28,428 nt of DNA from a virus: positions 1 through 28,428 of the IMG/VR virus record IMGVR_UViG_3300030331_002330; one strand, written 5' to 3'. This document shows, piece after piece, positions 1 through 6,426 of the stretch. Both the position numbers and the translations under genes were made by a program. Position 1 is the first letter of the stretch. The number at the start of each line of letters is the position of its first letter. The notes beneath the pieces were generated by a model that saw only the letters and a program-made list of their open reading frames with translations, was not told the origin of the DNA and made no database searches.

Positions 1-193
1 CGCCTTTGTCATTATGTTTTTTTTTGCATCTAATTATATATGTTAATGCTGTTGCCAAATGATATGGTAAATCAAACTGGTCACAAACATCCTTGGCCAT
101 CATACCGTTTTTACCTATATAATATTTTGGAATATTATCCTCATGTGGTTTATTCCTATCGTATTCATAATAATATTTACTTTTTTCTAACAT
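1..193 (-). CDS. DUF3310-like protein, partial (3' end outside window)
   Basis: The ATG at 193 opens a frame that runs to the left edge without a stop and overlaps the HNH gene by 17 bases. The visible 64 residues include KYYIGKNGMMAKDVCDQF and LPYHLATALTYIIRCKKKH (about 45-63). The latter matches the ...N/TALKYIxRxxKK... core of DUF3310, small phage proteins often annotated as nucleotide kinases but really uncharacterised. The C-terminus lies beyond the window. Residues continue beyond N-D-K-G. Confidence 0.7.
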   Translation of the reverse strand, partial: MLEKSKYYYEYDRNKPHEDNIPKYYIGKNGMMAKDVCDQFDLPYHLATALTYIIRCKKKHNDKG

Positions 194-509
194 AATTTTT
201 TATTTGTTTTCTATATTCTACACCTTCGTATGCAGATTTTATTGCATGGCATTTATTGCACAACGTTTGTAAATTGCTATTGTCCAACATATTTCCACCC
301 ATTGATATTGGCTTTATGTGGTCAACCATTTGTCCTGCTGTTGTTGTTCCTTTTCTTTTACAATGTTCGCACAAAGGGTTTGCCTTTATATAAAATTTTC
401 TGGTCATTCTCCATGCCTTGCTGTTGTAAAACATTTGATTGTTATTGTGCCTAATTTGTTTATTGGTTTTAATCCAACTTCTTTTTTTTGGTTTCGGTAA
501 TGTAGGCAT
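177..509 (-). CDS. HNH endonuclease
   Basis: This 110-residue protein matches phage HNH nucleases. The stretch FYNSKAWRMTRKFYIKANPLC...C (about 27-50) leads into a zinc pair (C47, C50), the catalytic MVDHIKPI (D63, H64), NSNLQTLCNKCH (N79, C84, C87, H88) and KSAYEG. In many HK97-type phages an HNH partner of the terminase is needed for cos cleavage. Here it lies at the end of the early block and the terminase is elsewhere in the window, so the partner role is an inference. Its stop overlaps the next gene start by 17 bases. Confidence 0.9.
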   Translation of the reverse strand: MPTLPKPKKRSWIKTNKQIRHNNNQMFYNSKAWRMTRKFYIKANPLCEHCKRKGTTTAGQMVDHIKPISMGGNMLDNSNLQTLCNKCHAIKSAYEGVEYRKQIKNYVRKK

Positions 510-841
510 TAATTATTTAACTCTGTTATAATATAATAATATTCCATATCAACTTTTTTTATGTATTCCAAATTTTTAAAATAATCCAAAAGTTTGTCCC
601 TATCCCTACTTTCCCACATCTCATGACAACCTTTGCGCCCATTATATGTCATACAATGTAATGTAATATTGTTTTTGTCTGCAATTAAATCTTGCCTTCT
701 ACTTCTTGGTATTATGTGGCTAAAACTAAGTGGAACAATATTACCATTCATACCACAACCAGTACATGTATTATTTTCCAACAATATTTCATTGTATATT
801 TTTTTTAATTGTCTCTCTATTTTGGCTCTTTTTTTGTTCAC
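509..841 (-). CDS. Divergent HNH-like zinc protein
   Basis: This 110-residue protein has a CTGCG pair (C26, C29), then SFSHIIPRSRR (S41, H42), NNITLHC (N58, H62, C63) and GCHEMWE (C72, H73, E74). The pattern is an HNH/His-Me-finger fold with zinc ligands; a phage recombination-type (NinG-like) relation is possible. It would nick or cut DNA. Its start is GTG overlapping the VRR-NUC stop, and its TAA overlaps the next ATG (TAATG). It differs clearly from the following classical HNH protein, so the two are not a recent duplication. Confidence 0.72.
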   Translation of the reverse strand: MNKKRAKIERQLKKIYNEILLENNTCTGCGMNGNIVPLSFSHIIPRSRRQDLIADKNNITLHCMTYNGRKGCHEMWESRDRDKLLDYFKNLEYIKKVDMEYYYIITELNN

Positions 842-1173
842 ATCAAATACATGTCCAATTCATATTTGCATGCCTCAAACCCTTTACATATTACAGCTTT
901 ATATCCTCTTTTCTTTAAAGCCTTTATCCAATCTTTTTGTGCATTTGTTGCACGACCAGTTTCTGTTTTTATTTCTATAAATAATCCATGGTACAACTTA
1001 TTTGGTTCACAAATTTGTAAATCAGGAAATCCTGCCCAATATCCTGTTCGTTTGGCTTTCTTGGCTTGGCTCATACTTGTTCTTAAACCACCTAATGATG
1101 CGCAAAACCTTACTTTTGGATATTGCATTTTAATATAGTTAACAACATGAGTTTGTAAATCAGTTTCATTCAT
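838..1173 (-). CDS. VRR-NUC family nuclease
   Basis: This 111-residue protein is a stand-alone VRR-NUC domain, a PD-(D/E)xK nuclease. Visible are the N-terminal ETDLQTHVVNYIKMQYP helix, GYWAGFPDLQI with D51, the FIEIKTETGRAT core with E67-x-K69, QKDWIKAL with Q79 (about 79-86), and GYKAVICKGFE. Family members process branched or flap DNA during replication and recombination and may be important for virion DNA maturation. Its TGA overlaps the GTG start of the HNH-like gene downstream (GTGA). Confidence 0.85.
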   Translation of the reverse strand: MNETDLQTHVVNYIKMQYPKVRFCASLGGLRTSMSQAKKAKRTGYWAGFPDLQICEPNKLYHGLFIEIKTETGRATNAQKDWIKALKKRGYKAVICKGFEACKYELDMYLM

Positions 1174-1195
1174 GTGCTAAATATAGGAATTTTTT

Positions 1196-1546
1196 TTAAA
1201 AATATATAACTAGCTTATTTCCATTGTTTTTATAATCCTTTCGCATTTGTTCTGTAATATCAATATTGTATGATGCTGTAATGTTGTCAATGGTATCATC
1301 AGCACATCTTTGCCTTTCGGTACCTAACATTACAACTGAATTCCATGTATTTTTTTCATCACTATAAAGTTTGTGAAATCCCACGTGATATTGGGATGTT
1401 TGTATTGTACCTTTATAATAATGTAATACAGCAGTTAATTTTTTATCATCCAATTTATTAAGGCGTTCCAATCTTTCCTTTTCATATTGCTTTTTTAATT
1501 GTTTTAATTCTTTTTTGGTTGGTGGTATTGGATTAAAATTACTCAT
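1196..1546 (-). CDS. Hypothetical early protein
   Basis: This 116-residue protein has a basic helical N-terminus (PPTKKELKQLKKQYEKERLERLNKL, in pieces about 8-32) then a mixed region including AVLHYYKGTIQTSQYHVGFHKLYSDEKNTW and a C-terminal part ending NGNKLVIYF. No catalytic or zinc motif is seen. It overlaps the previous gene by 8 bases and is followed after 22 bases by the VRR-NUC gene, so it belongs to the same early operon. Coding status is supported by overlaps and composition like its neighbours; function unknown. Confidence 0.55.
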   Translation of the reverse strand: MSNFNPIPPTKKELKQLKKQYEKERLERLNKLDDKKLTAVLHYYKGTIQTSQYHVGFHKLYSDEKNTWNSVVMLGTERQRCADDTIDNITASYNIDITEQMRKDYKNNGNKLVIYF

Positions 1547-1772
1547 TAGTTTGTATGTCTCTCATTTCACCTGTTGTAATATTTACTTCCATTGGTCCAT
1601 ATTTTTCATTAAAACCATCTGTTATTTCCCTTGTATCGGTTTCTGCATTTTCACATTGCACTATTAAATTTGTTTTATGCATTTCTAATTTACCAATCGA
1701 AATGTAAATATCATTTAATTTACCTACTGATTCTTGTAATATTTTTAACTCTGATTTTGTTAATTTTTTCAT
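1539..1772 (-). CDS. Small coiled-coil phage protein
   Basis: This 77-residue protein is mainly one helix pair (LKILQESVGKLNDIYISIGKLEMHKTNL, about 9-36) and ends with NEKYGPMEVNITTGEMRDI (about 55-73). The combination of a helical hairpin and the ending KYGxxxxNIxTGE is seen in small early phage proteins of unknown role; interaction with host or replication proteins is possible. Its ATG follows a leader of repeated TAAATAAA-type sequence and has no GGAGG. It overlaps the next gene by 8 bases. Confidence 0.62.
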   Translation of the reverse strand: MKKLTKSELKILQESVGKLNDIYISIGKLEMHKTNLIVQCENAETDTREITDGFNEKYGPMEVNITTGEMRDIQTNE

Positions 1773-1778
1773 TTTTAT

Positions 1779-2132
1779 TTATTTATTAGTTATTAATTTA
1801 GTTTCACTTCTGTACGACAATCTTTTATCCTTTTGATGTTCAGCAACATTTTCATTGTTCCATATTATGTTGCGCCATATTTTAAGCCATTTGTAATATG
1901 TTTTAGCACTTATATTAAATTCATCTGTATTGCGAACACCATTCCAAAATGCCATTTGTACATCTTTCCATAATAATGTTGCAAATGATTTTTTTAAATC
2001 TGTCGCTAAACTTTGCGCCATTAAAACCTTTGTTTGCCCTGACACATTATGTTGTCCTAAATCAAAATATGTTTTGGTCAACAATTCAACACACATTTTT
2101 ATTAATTCTGCTTCACTAATATTTTTTATCAT
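1779..2132 (-). CDS. Conserved hypothetical protein of the replication block
   Basis: This 117-residue helical protein overlaps the initiator gene by 17 bases. It has the segments LATDLKKSFATLLWKDVQMAFWNGVR (about 42-67) and NISAKTYYKWLKIWRNIIW (about 73-91); the TYYKWL...W pattern recurs in proteins beside replication genes of Bacteroidota phages. It could be a helicase-loader-like or initiator partner protein, but I see no ATPase motif (no Walker A), so a loader of the DnaC type is ruled out. Function unknown. Start ATG lies inside the initiator coding end. Confidence 0.65.
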   Translation of the reverse strand: MIKNISEAELIKMCVELLTKTYFDLGQHNVSGQTKVLMAQSLATDLKKSFATLLWKDVQMAFWNGVRNTDEFNISAKTYYKWLKIWRNIIWNNENVAEHQKDKRLSYRSETKLITNK

Positions 2133-2787
2133 TTTCTATTTGTTTTAGTATTTCCATTGCATCATTATGACTTTGTAAATGTTTTTCCACTTTATTTAAA
2201 CCAACAGAATGTAATGCCCATTTCGATTCATTTTTGGCCCATGTTTTTATTCTTCTGTTTGTGTCCCATGTTTTTTGCAAATCTTTTTTCATAATGCCTT
2301 TTTTATTTGGTTCACTCCAATATTCAAAAAATTCATCCAACATCTCTTTTTTATATTTATTGCTATATGACATAACATTATCATAAAAAAATTCTTTTGG
2401 TATTATATCTTTATTATATTGTTTATTTATTGTATTGTTATTTAATTGTGTTTGGTTTCCCACATTTAGGTTTCCGAACTGTGGGTTTTTTAACTCTGGT
2501 GATTCATATACTGTGTAATTAATACCAATAAATGTTCCTTTTTCATTTTTAATTCTTATTCTTTTTACATAACCAAACTCGATTAATTCATTCATAGTGG
2601 TTCTAATACTGCTTTTCCCTTCCTTTAATATTTTATGTAAACCATTGATTGATAAATCCCAATTATCATTAAAACTTAATAGCAATGCTAATAATCCTTT
2701 TGCCTTCAAGGATAAATTTTTGTTTTTAAAAATACCATTGCATATAGTTGTATAATTTTTATTTTTTACTACTCTAATAATATCCAT
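2116..2787 (-). CDS. Replication initiator-like winged-helix protein
   Basis: This protein has 223 residues from the preferred ATG MDIIRVVKNKN, which overlaps the previous stop as TGATG; a TTG start three codons upstream is unlikely. The N-terminal domain (about 1-90) is a winged helix of the replication-protein type: YTTICNGIFKNKNLSLKAKGLLALLLSF, then NGLHKILKEGKSSIRTTMNELIEFGYV. The middle is Asn-rich and flexible. The C-terminal part (about 140-195), with FFEYWSEPNKKGIMKKDLQKTWDTNRRIKTWAKNE, resembles the DnaD-like/primosomal region of phage initiators. It probably opens the origin and recruits the replicative helicase, encoded outside the window. Confidence 0.8.
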   Translation of the reverse strand: MDIIRVVKNKNYTTICNGIFKNKNLSLKAKGLLALLLSFNDNWDLSINGLHKILKEGKSSIRTTMNELIEFGYVKRIRIKNEKGTFIGINYTVYESPELKNPQFGNLNVGNQTQLNNNTINKQYNKDIIPKEFFYDNVMSYSNKYKKEMLDEFFEYWSEPNKKGIMKKDLQKTWDTNRRIKTWAKNESKWALHSVGLNKVEKHLQSHNDAMEILKQIENDKKY

Positions 2788-3065
2788 CAACCCCAAATTA
2801 ATTTTTGTTCATATTGTGGTTTTGGTTTAAAATATAAATATTTTGCTATTGTTGTTTTTCTGCCAAATCTTGTTGTAAAATGTAAATCTGTGGTATGTAT
2901 GTTATATCCTTCTTGTTTTAAATTAAAAATTATACTTGCTAAACGTGTGGCGCCATAATGTTTTATTGCTTGTAAACTTGTTATATGACCATAATTTTTT
3001 AAATGCCATTTTATTGCATCTGTTTGTGTTTTTATTTCCTCTTGTTTAATTTGTATTGTTTTCAT
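2787..3065 (-). CDS. Helix-turn-helix protein (HTH_39-like)
   Basis: This 92-residue protein contains TQTDAIKWHLKNYGHITSLQAIKHYGATRLASIIFNLKQEGYNI (about 13-56 in separate helices), the winged-helix pattern of small phage HTH proteins: HxxxxGHIT..xA...YGxTRLxxxIxxLxxxGYxI. The wing is YNIHTTDLHFTTRFGRK. It probably binds DNA and regulates the early unit or helps replication. It starts with ATG within the end of the DnaA-like gene, and its TGA overlaps the start of the replication protein gene (TGATG). Confidence 0.78.
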   Translation of the reverse strand: MKTIQIKQEEIKTQTDAIKWHLKNYGHITSLQAIKHYGATRLASIIFNLKQEGYNIHTTDLHFTTRFGRKTTIAKYLYFKPKPQYEQKLIWG

Positions 3066-3447
3066 TATTATTTTGTTTTAATTCAAATAAAAGATTTTTT
3101 ATTTCTTTTCTTTTTTCATAAAATCTTCCACCATAAACATTAAACCTTTTCATTTGTGTTAAAAATTCATTAAAGTTTTTCCTAACATCATTGTATGTAA
3201 ATAATTCAAAATGAAATTTATTGACATGATGGATACTAGATGCATGATTTATTGTCCTAAAATATTTATTCATGCCCTTGTGTGTTATTTCCATGTAAAT
3301 ATATAAATAGTAAATGAACATTCTTTTGGCCTTAATTGTATTTGAATTCCTATTATTATTACTTAAAACATTATTTCTATTTGCATTAAATATTTTACAA
3401 CTAACATCCAAAGCATGACTAATTATTTTATCCCTTGTAGTCATCAT
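3046..3447 (-). CDS. DnaA domain IV-like DNA-binding protein
   Basis: Residues about 38-78 of this 133-residue protein, from IKAKRMFIYYLYIYM to NHASSIHHVNKF, follow the DnaA C-terminal duplex-DNA-binding domain: R/K-rich first helix, an internal helix pair, then the NHASxxHHV signature (67-75), equivalent to DHSTVxxA in DnaA. The ATPase part of DnaA is absent; the rest is charged helical sequence. In phages such stand-alone domains could bind an origin or sequester host DnaA sites. Two adjacent ATG codons are possible starts. It overlaps the annealing-protein gene by 20 bases and the winged-helix gene by 20, so it is part of the replication operon. Confidence 0.68.
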   Translation of the reverse strand: MMTTRDKIISHALDVSCKIFNANRNNVLSNNNRNSNTIKAKRMFIYYLYIYMEITHKGMNKYFRTINHASSIHHVNKFHFELFTYNDVRKNFNEFLTQMKRFNVYGGRFYEKRKEIKNLLFELKQNNNENNTN

Positions 3448-3817
3448 CTTTATTTATTTCGTCTTCACCATAAACCCCCAATTCATAAAAACCAGTTAAT
3501 TTTAAAACAGCCCTTGACATTGCCCTTTTTTCAGCCATTTCTAAAACATACCATGTATTGCAATTGCCATTTTTATAATCACCCTTTAAGGCACTTCCAT
3601 ACGTTTCTATAAATATATCACCATTGTGTGCAATGGCCTTTACTGCAGCAAAATCCTTTTCACATTTAACATCCACATATTTAATGTTTATGTTTTCAAA
3701 TGCCTGTATTTTTTCAATGCCACTTCTGGTTATTATTATATAATGTTGATGTTTAAAAACATCACTTGGTTGTAAATTGTATTTATTGTATTTTTCTTTT
3801 ATTAATTGTGTATTCAT
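3428..3817 (-). CDS. Putative single-strand annealing / recombination protein (Rad52/Erf-like)
   Basis: This 129-residue protein recurs in Bacteroidota phages in replication blocks. Its layout is a short helix, strands HYIIITRSGIEKIQ (about 25-38) and VDVKCEKDFAAVKAIA, then DIFIETYGSAL (about 67-77), and a long helix YVLEMAEKRAMSRAVLKLTG (about 90-109), followed by an acidic tail. Strand, strand, then a helix with an AExRAxxRAVLKL pattern is reminiscent of Rad52-fold/Erf annealing proteins. It could therefore anneal single-stranded DNA during recombination-dependent replication. The match is by overall pattern, so function is inferred. It overlaps the next gene by 20 bases. Confidence 0.55.
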   Translation of the reverse strand: MNTQLIKEKYNKYNLQPSDVFKHQHYIIITRSGIEKIQAFENINIKYVDVKCEKDFAAVKAIAHNGDIFIETYGSALKGDYKNGNCNTWYVLEMAEKRAMSRAVLKLTGFYELGVYGEDEINKDDDYKG

Positions 3818-3821
3818 ATTT

Positions 3822-4040
3822 TTATAGTCTATCCATCATAGCACCTAACATTAACAATCCTATCGTACATATTGATACAATTATAAATGCTATAATATTT
3901 TTTAATATTTGTTTTTGTCTAACAACAGTAATGCCATAATCCCTTATGTTTTGATATTTAAAAAATTTGGCCACCTGTTTTGCGTTTAAAATTTGTTGTT
4001 TTTTTGTTTTTCTGTTTATTACTTTATATTGTGTTTTCAT
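3822..4040 (-). CDS. Small membrane-anchored early protein
   Basis: This 72-residue protein has a basic N-terminal part, YKVINRKTKKQQILNAKQVAKFF (about 5-27), and one C-terminal membrane helix, IIAFIIVSICTIGLLMLGAM (about 49-68). It is probably anchored with its N-terminus inside the cell. Early location suggests superinfection exclusion, host takeover or membrane attachment of replication, but no family is recognised. It starts with ATG after the common A-rich leader, 11 bases after the acidic gene, and ends 4 bases before the next gene. Confidence 0.65.
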   Translation of the reverse strand: MKTQYKVINRKTKKQQILNAKQVAKFFKYQNIRDYGITVVRQKQILKNIIAFIIVSICTIGLLMLGAMMDRL

Positions 4041-4051
4041 TGTTTTTAATT

Positions 4052-4351
4052 TTAAAATTGTTGTATTATAAATGAACCATCACCAAATGCCCAATACATT
4101 GTGTTATTCATAATTGATTCCTCATCAGGATAATCTTCTTTGTCATAATCTTGCCAAAATTCGTCCATATCTTCATATTCAGCATATTCACAACAAAAGG
4201 CAATAGGGTCAAACTCTATTTCCTCACCTGTGCCATTCTCAAATTCTGTAAGCATATCATACAATTCCATACGTCCAATAGGACTAAATTGGTTAGGCCT
4301 GTGTTCTGCAAACCAACTTGCAAATTCATATCTGTTTACTGTTTTTTTCAT
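4052..4351 (-). CDS. Acidic conserved phage hypothetical protein
   Basis: This is a 99-residue protein from the preferred ATG (MKKTVNRYEFASWFAEHRPN). An upstream ATG at 4393 would add 14 residues but would overlap the previous gene and lacks the A-rich leader seen before 4351. The protein is strongly acidic and has the pattern NQFSPIGRMELYDMLTEFE, then EIEFDPIAFCCEYAEYEDMDEFWQDY (about 48-73), and finishes with GDGSFIIQQF. The IAFCCEY...GSFIIQ pattern occurs in many phage early proteins of unknown function. Its charge could suit a DNA mimic or an antirestriction role, but that is speculation. Confidence 0.7.
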   Translation of the reverse strand: MKKTVNRYEFASWFAEHRPNQFSPIGRMELYDMLTEFENGTGEEIEFDPIAFCCEYAEYEDMDEFWQDYDKEDYPDEESIMNNTMYWAFGDGSFIIQQF

Positions 4352-4370
4352 TTGTTTTTGTTTTTGGTTA

Positions 4371-4550
4371 TTATTTACGTGATTGTAATTCACATTGTAT
4401 TAAATCAATCATTTCCTTTAATCTTAAATATTGATTATCTTTTTCACTTTTTTTGTATTGTCTAATGGCCAAACCATAATTGATTGATGTTTTGTATAAT
4501 TCCTTGTCTGTCCAAGTTTTTAGTAGGTTTTTTAAAGTTTTTATTTCCAT
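4371..4550 (-). CDS. Small hypothetical protein, first gene of the early unit
   Basis: This is a 59-residue gene too short for simple ORF calls. It begins MEIKTLKNLLKTWTDKELYK and ends MIDLIQCELQSRK. It is mostly helical and charged with no membrane segment or zinc motif. Support comes from an ATG after the same A-rich leader (AAAAACAAAAAC) that precedes neighbouring early genes, a full open frame, and a 19-base spacing to the next preferred start. As the first gene after the putative early promoter it could be a host-takeover or regulatory protein. No family recognised. Confidence 0.65.
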   Translation of the reverse strand: MEIKTLKNLLKTWTDKELYKTSINYGLAIRQYKKSEKDNQYLRLKEMIDLIQCELQSRK

Positions 4551-4571
4551 TGTTTTTGTTTTTAATTATAG

Positions 4572-4634
4572 TGTAAATATAACAATATTTTTTAACATAA
4601 ATGTAAAAAACTAAATTTTTTTTACGTTATTTAC
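4572..4634 (-). promoter_or_regulatory. Probable early promoter/operator region
   Basis: This stretch lies between the terminator and the first early gene. It contains TATATTTA on the minus strand (4581-4574), one mismatch from the Bacteroidota -7 consensus TAnnTTTG, about 24 bases upstream of the ATG at 4550. A good -33 TTG element is not obvious. Also present are ACATaaATGT (about 4596-4605), a TTTACGTTATTTAC near-palindrome (about 4621-4634) and further TTTAC/GTAAA elements, which could be operator sites. The assignment is tentative because the DNA is so AT-rich. Confidence 0.35.
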
Positions 4635-4657
4635 AAAAAAACCCCTAATTAAAGGGG
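4635..4657 (-). terminator. Intrinsic terminator ending the late transcription unit
   Basis: On minus-strand RNA, CCCCT/AGGGG arms (4657-4653 and 4646-4642) form a hairpin around a 6-base AT loop, followed at once by seven T (4641-4635). It lies about 60 bases after the metallophosphoesterase stop. A G/C-rich stem stands out strongly in this AT-rich DNA. It separates the late head/tail/lysis unit from the early block. Confidence 0.82.
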
Positions 4658-4715
4658 CCTTTTACAACAAAAACTCTAAAACAATAAACTTAAAAACTAG
4701 CCAAATATATAAAAA

Positions 4716-5942
4716 TTATATTACTATTTTAAAAACAGTTTGTTTTTTTTGTGTTTTATCCAAACTTTTAGCGTTGTATGCAGATAGTTCGTCATTTATA
4801 TTATAACCAACAAAACCATCAGTATGCTGTAAATCTATTCGTATATCGTGCCTTTCTTTGTTTTTCATAATATATATATTTTGTGCAGCTCTACTGCTTA
4901 AAAGTAAAGCATTTTCACTATATGCGTTTGCACCGACCAGAGATGAACTACGTGCAAAATTATCGGTTATTTTAGTCTCATGTAAATGCCCACATATTAC
5001 AAAATCCAATATAATACCATTTCTAGCGTATTTACTAATAACTTTTGCAATTTTATCTGATTGCATATTACCTAATTGATGTCCATGTATTAATAAAACA
5101 TTATGACCATTTACCTCTACAACCAATTCCAAACCACCAGATGTAATAAAATTAATGTTTGGCAGTAACAACCTTAAAATTTCAAATATTGTAAAATCAT
5201 AGTTATCAGTAGCAACAATATCGACCCAACCAAGTTCGTATGCCCTTGATTCATTACCAGATACACAGGCAACTGTTACATTTGCTGTATTATTTAAATC
5301 CAATATAAAATGTTTTAAAAGATGTACGCCTAAAAATGTTGCCTTGGCTCTATTGGTTCCCATGGCTAACTTTTCGTCCAACCTTCTATCACTGTTTAAT
5401 AAATCACCTGTTATTGCTATTAATATTTCATTAATTTTATAAAAATGACAATATTGTTTTATATGATATGCGTATTTTCTTAGTCGTTTGGACGCAATTT
5501 TAAAATCATATTTATTGGTTTTTAAATCTACCAATTCATTAAAATGTGTGTCAGCTATTTGTACAATAATTGATTGTTTGTCGTTGCATTTATGTTTTTT
5601 TATTGTTGTTTTTAATGATTGTGTTTTTAATAAATCAATTAATGATTTGTTATATTCAACTAAGGCATTTTCCAACCTAGCATGTTCCCTGAATGATTTA
5701 TTTTTAATACGATTAAGGTCTGCTTGTTTTTGGCTTTTTTTAGCTAATTTAAGATTTTCCTCTATTATTTCTTTATCAGATAATTCATATTGTATTATGT
5801 CTTTAATTCTATGTCTTAGTGTTTGTTTTTTTACATTTAAATTATATTTTTCAATTAAATGTTGTGCAATGGATTGATAACCATTACCATTCCAAAAATG
5901 TTCTAATATTTCGTCAAGATATTCTAAATACTTAGATTCCAT
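4716..5942 (-). CDS. Calcineurin-like metallophosphoesterase with N-terminal helix-turn-helix region
   Basis: This 408-residue protein contains the metallophosphoesterase motifs in order: DTH (131-133), GD (179-180), GNES (229-232) in place of the usual GNH(D/E), HGH (286-288) and GHLHE (318-322). Residues about 1-60 (FWNGNGYQSIAQHLIEKY ... TLRHRIKDII) resemble a helix-turn-helix that senses or binds DNA. A charged helical linker (about 60-120) joins the two. Proteins of this layout are widespread in phages, usually unassigned; nuclease, phosphatase or DNA-end processing roles are possible. It follows the endolysin with no gap and is the last gene before a terminator, so it is probably co-expressed with late genes. 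Confidence 0.82.
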   Translation of the reverse strand: MESKYLEYLDEILEHFWNGNGYQSIAQHLIEKYNLNVKKQTLRHRIKDIIQYELSDKEIIEENLKLAKKSQKQADLNRIKNKSFREHARLENALVEYNKSLIDLLKTQSLKTTIKKHKCNDKQSIIVQIADTHFNELVDLKTNKYDFKIASKRLRKYAYHIKQYCHFYKINEILIAITGDLLNSDRRLDEKLAMGTNRAKATFLGVHLLKHFILDLNNTANVTVACVSGNESRAYELGWVDIVATDNYDFTIFEILRLLLPNINFITSGGLELVVEVNGHNVLLIHGHQLGNMQSDKIAKVISKYARNGIILDFVICGHLHETKITDNFARSSSLVGANAYSENALLLSSRAAQNIYIMKNKERHDIRIDLQHTDGFVGYNINDELSAYNAKSLDKTQKKQTVFKIVI

Positions 5943-6308
5943 TTAATATGTCCAAATTACAACTTGTTTTTTATCCTCATCCAAATCCACATGAATAAAA
6001 TTATGACCAATACCAAACCTACAAAAACCTGCGTTCATTAATGCTCCCAAAACCACAGCTCTTTCCCTGGAATTTTTTACCAAAATGTCTGCTGCCAAAC
6101 CTTTAATGTGTGAACTTGTTGGATTTTTTATTGATGCTGGATGTTTTTCACATCTGTAACCACTGGTTATTATAAAAGGTATGTCATTACCATCATCATC
6201 TTTTGAATATGACCTTGCACTATTTAATATTTTTAAAAAAGTTCTGTCAATTTTATTTTTATGACAACCACAATTGCAAACAAATTCCCTTAATTTAAAG
6301 TATTTCAT
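5943..6308 (-). CDS. Endolysin, peptidase M15 (D-Ala-D-Ala carboxypeptidase / L-Ala-D-Glu type)
   Basis: This 121-residue protein is a compact M15_3-type zinc peptidase. The zinc site is visible as SSHIKGLAADI with H67 and D74, and FIHVDLD with H106. The family segments FKLREFVCNCG (about 4-14) and ITSGYRCEKHPAS (about 47-59) are present. It cleaves peptidoglycan stem peptides at lysis. There is no signal peptide or extra wall-binding domain, so export should depend on the holin. The CNCGC cysteine cluster near residues 11-15 is common in these phage forms. The stop codon abuts the metallophosphoesterase start. Confidence 0.9.
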   Translation of the reverse strand: MKYFKLREFVCNCGCHKNKIDRTFLKILNSARSYSKDDDGNDIPFIITSGYRCEKHPASIKNPTSSHIKGLAADILVKNSRERAVVLGALMNAGFCRFGIGHNFIHVDLDEDKKQVVIWTY

Positions 6309-6426
6309 GTAACATATAAATTTTACAACCTTTTATTTCTTTATACAATATTTTATTATATTTTTTTTTCTCTATTTTTTTATTGTATTTTGGGTTGTTA
6401 CTATTTAGTTTGTTTTTTTTAGGCAT
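6295..6426 (-). CDS. Putative small basic protein between holin and endolysin
   Basis: A 43-residue frame begins MPKKNKLNSNNPKYNKKIEK, continues with more lysines and ends CKIYMLHEIL. It overlaps the holin stop by 8 bases and the endolysin start by 14, a compact fit like the neighbouring genes, and it would fill an otherwise empty 110-base gap. It has no membrane segment or recognised motif, and its lysine and asparagine richness partly follows from AT-rich DNA. It may be a real small protein, a translational leader for the endolysin, or spurious. Confidence 0.4.
   Translation of the reverse strand: MPKKNKLNSNNPKYNKKIEKKKYNKILYKEIKGCKIYMLHEIL

Noticed and set aside
1779-2132. DnaC-type helicase loader
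   Set aside because: No Walker A or B motif is present, and at 117 residues it is too short for an AAA+ loader.
2788-2796. TTG start three codons upstream for the replication initiator
   Set aside because: An ATG overlapping the previous TGA (TGATG) gives a better start and matches the coupling used elsewhere in the window.
4352-4393. Upstream ATG (4393) for the acidic early protein
   Set aside because: It would overlap the 59-residue gene and lacks the A-rich leader present before 4351.
4702-4709. TATATTTG on the minus strand, a perfect match to the Bacteroidota -7 element
   Set aside because: It lies upstream of the terminator, has no TTG at the right distance, and is likely by chance in AT-rich DNA.
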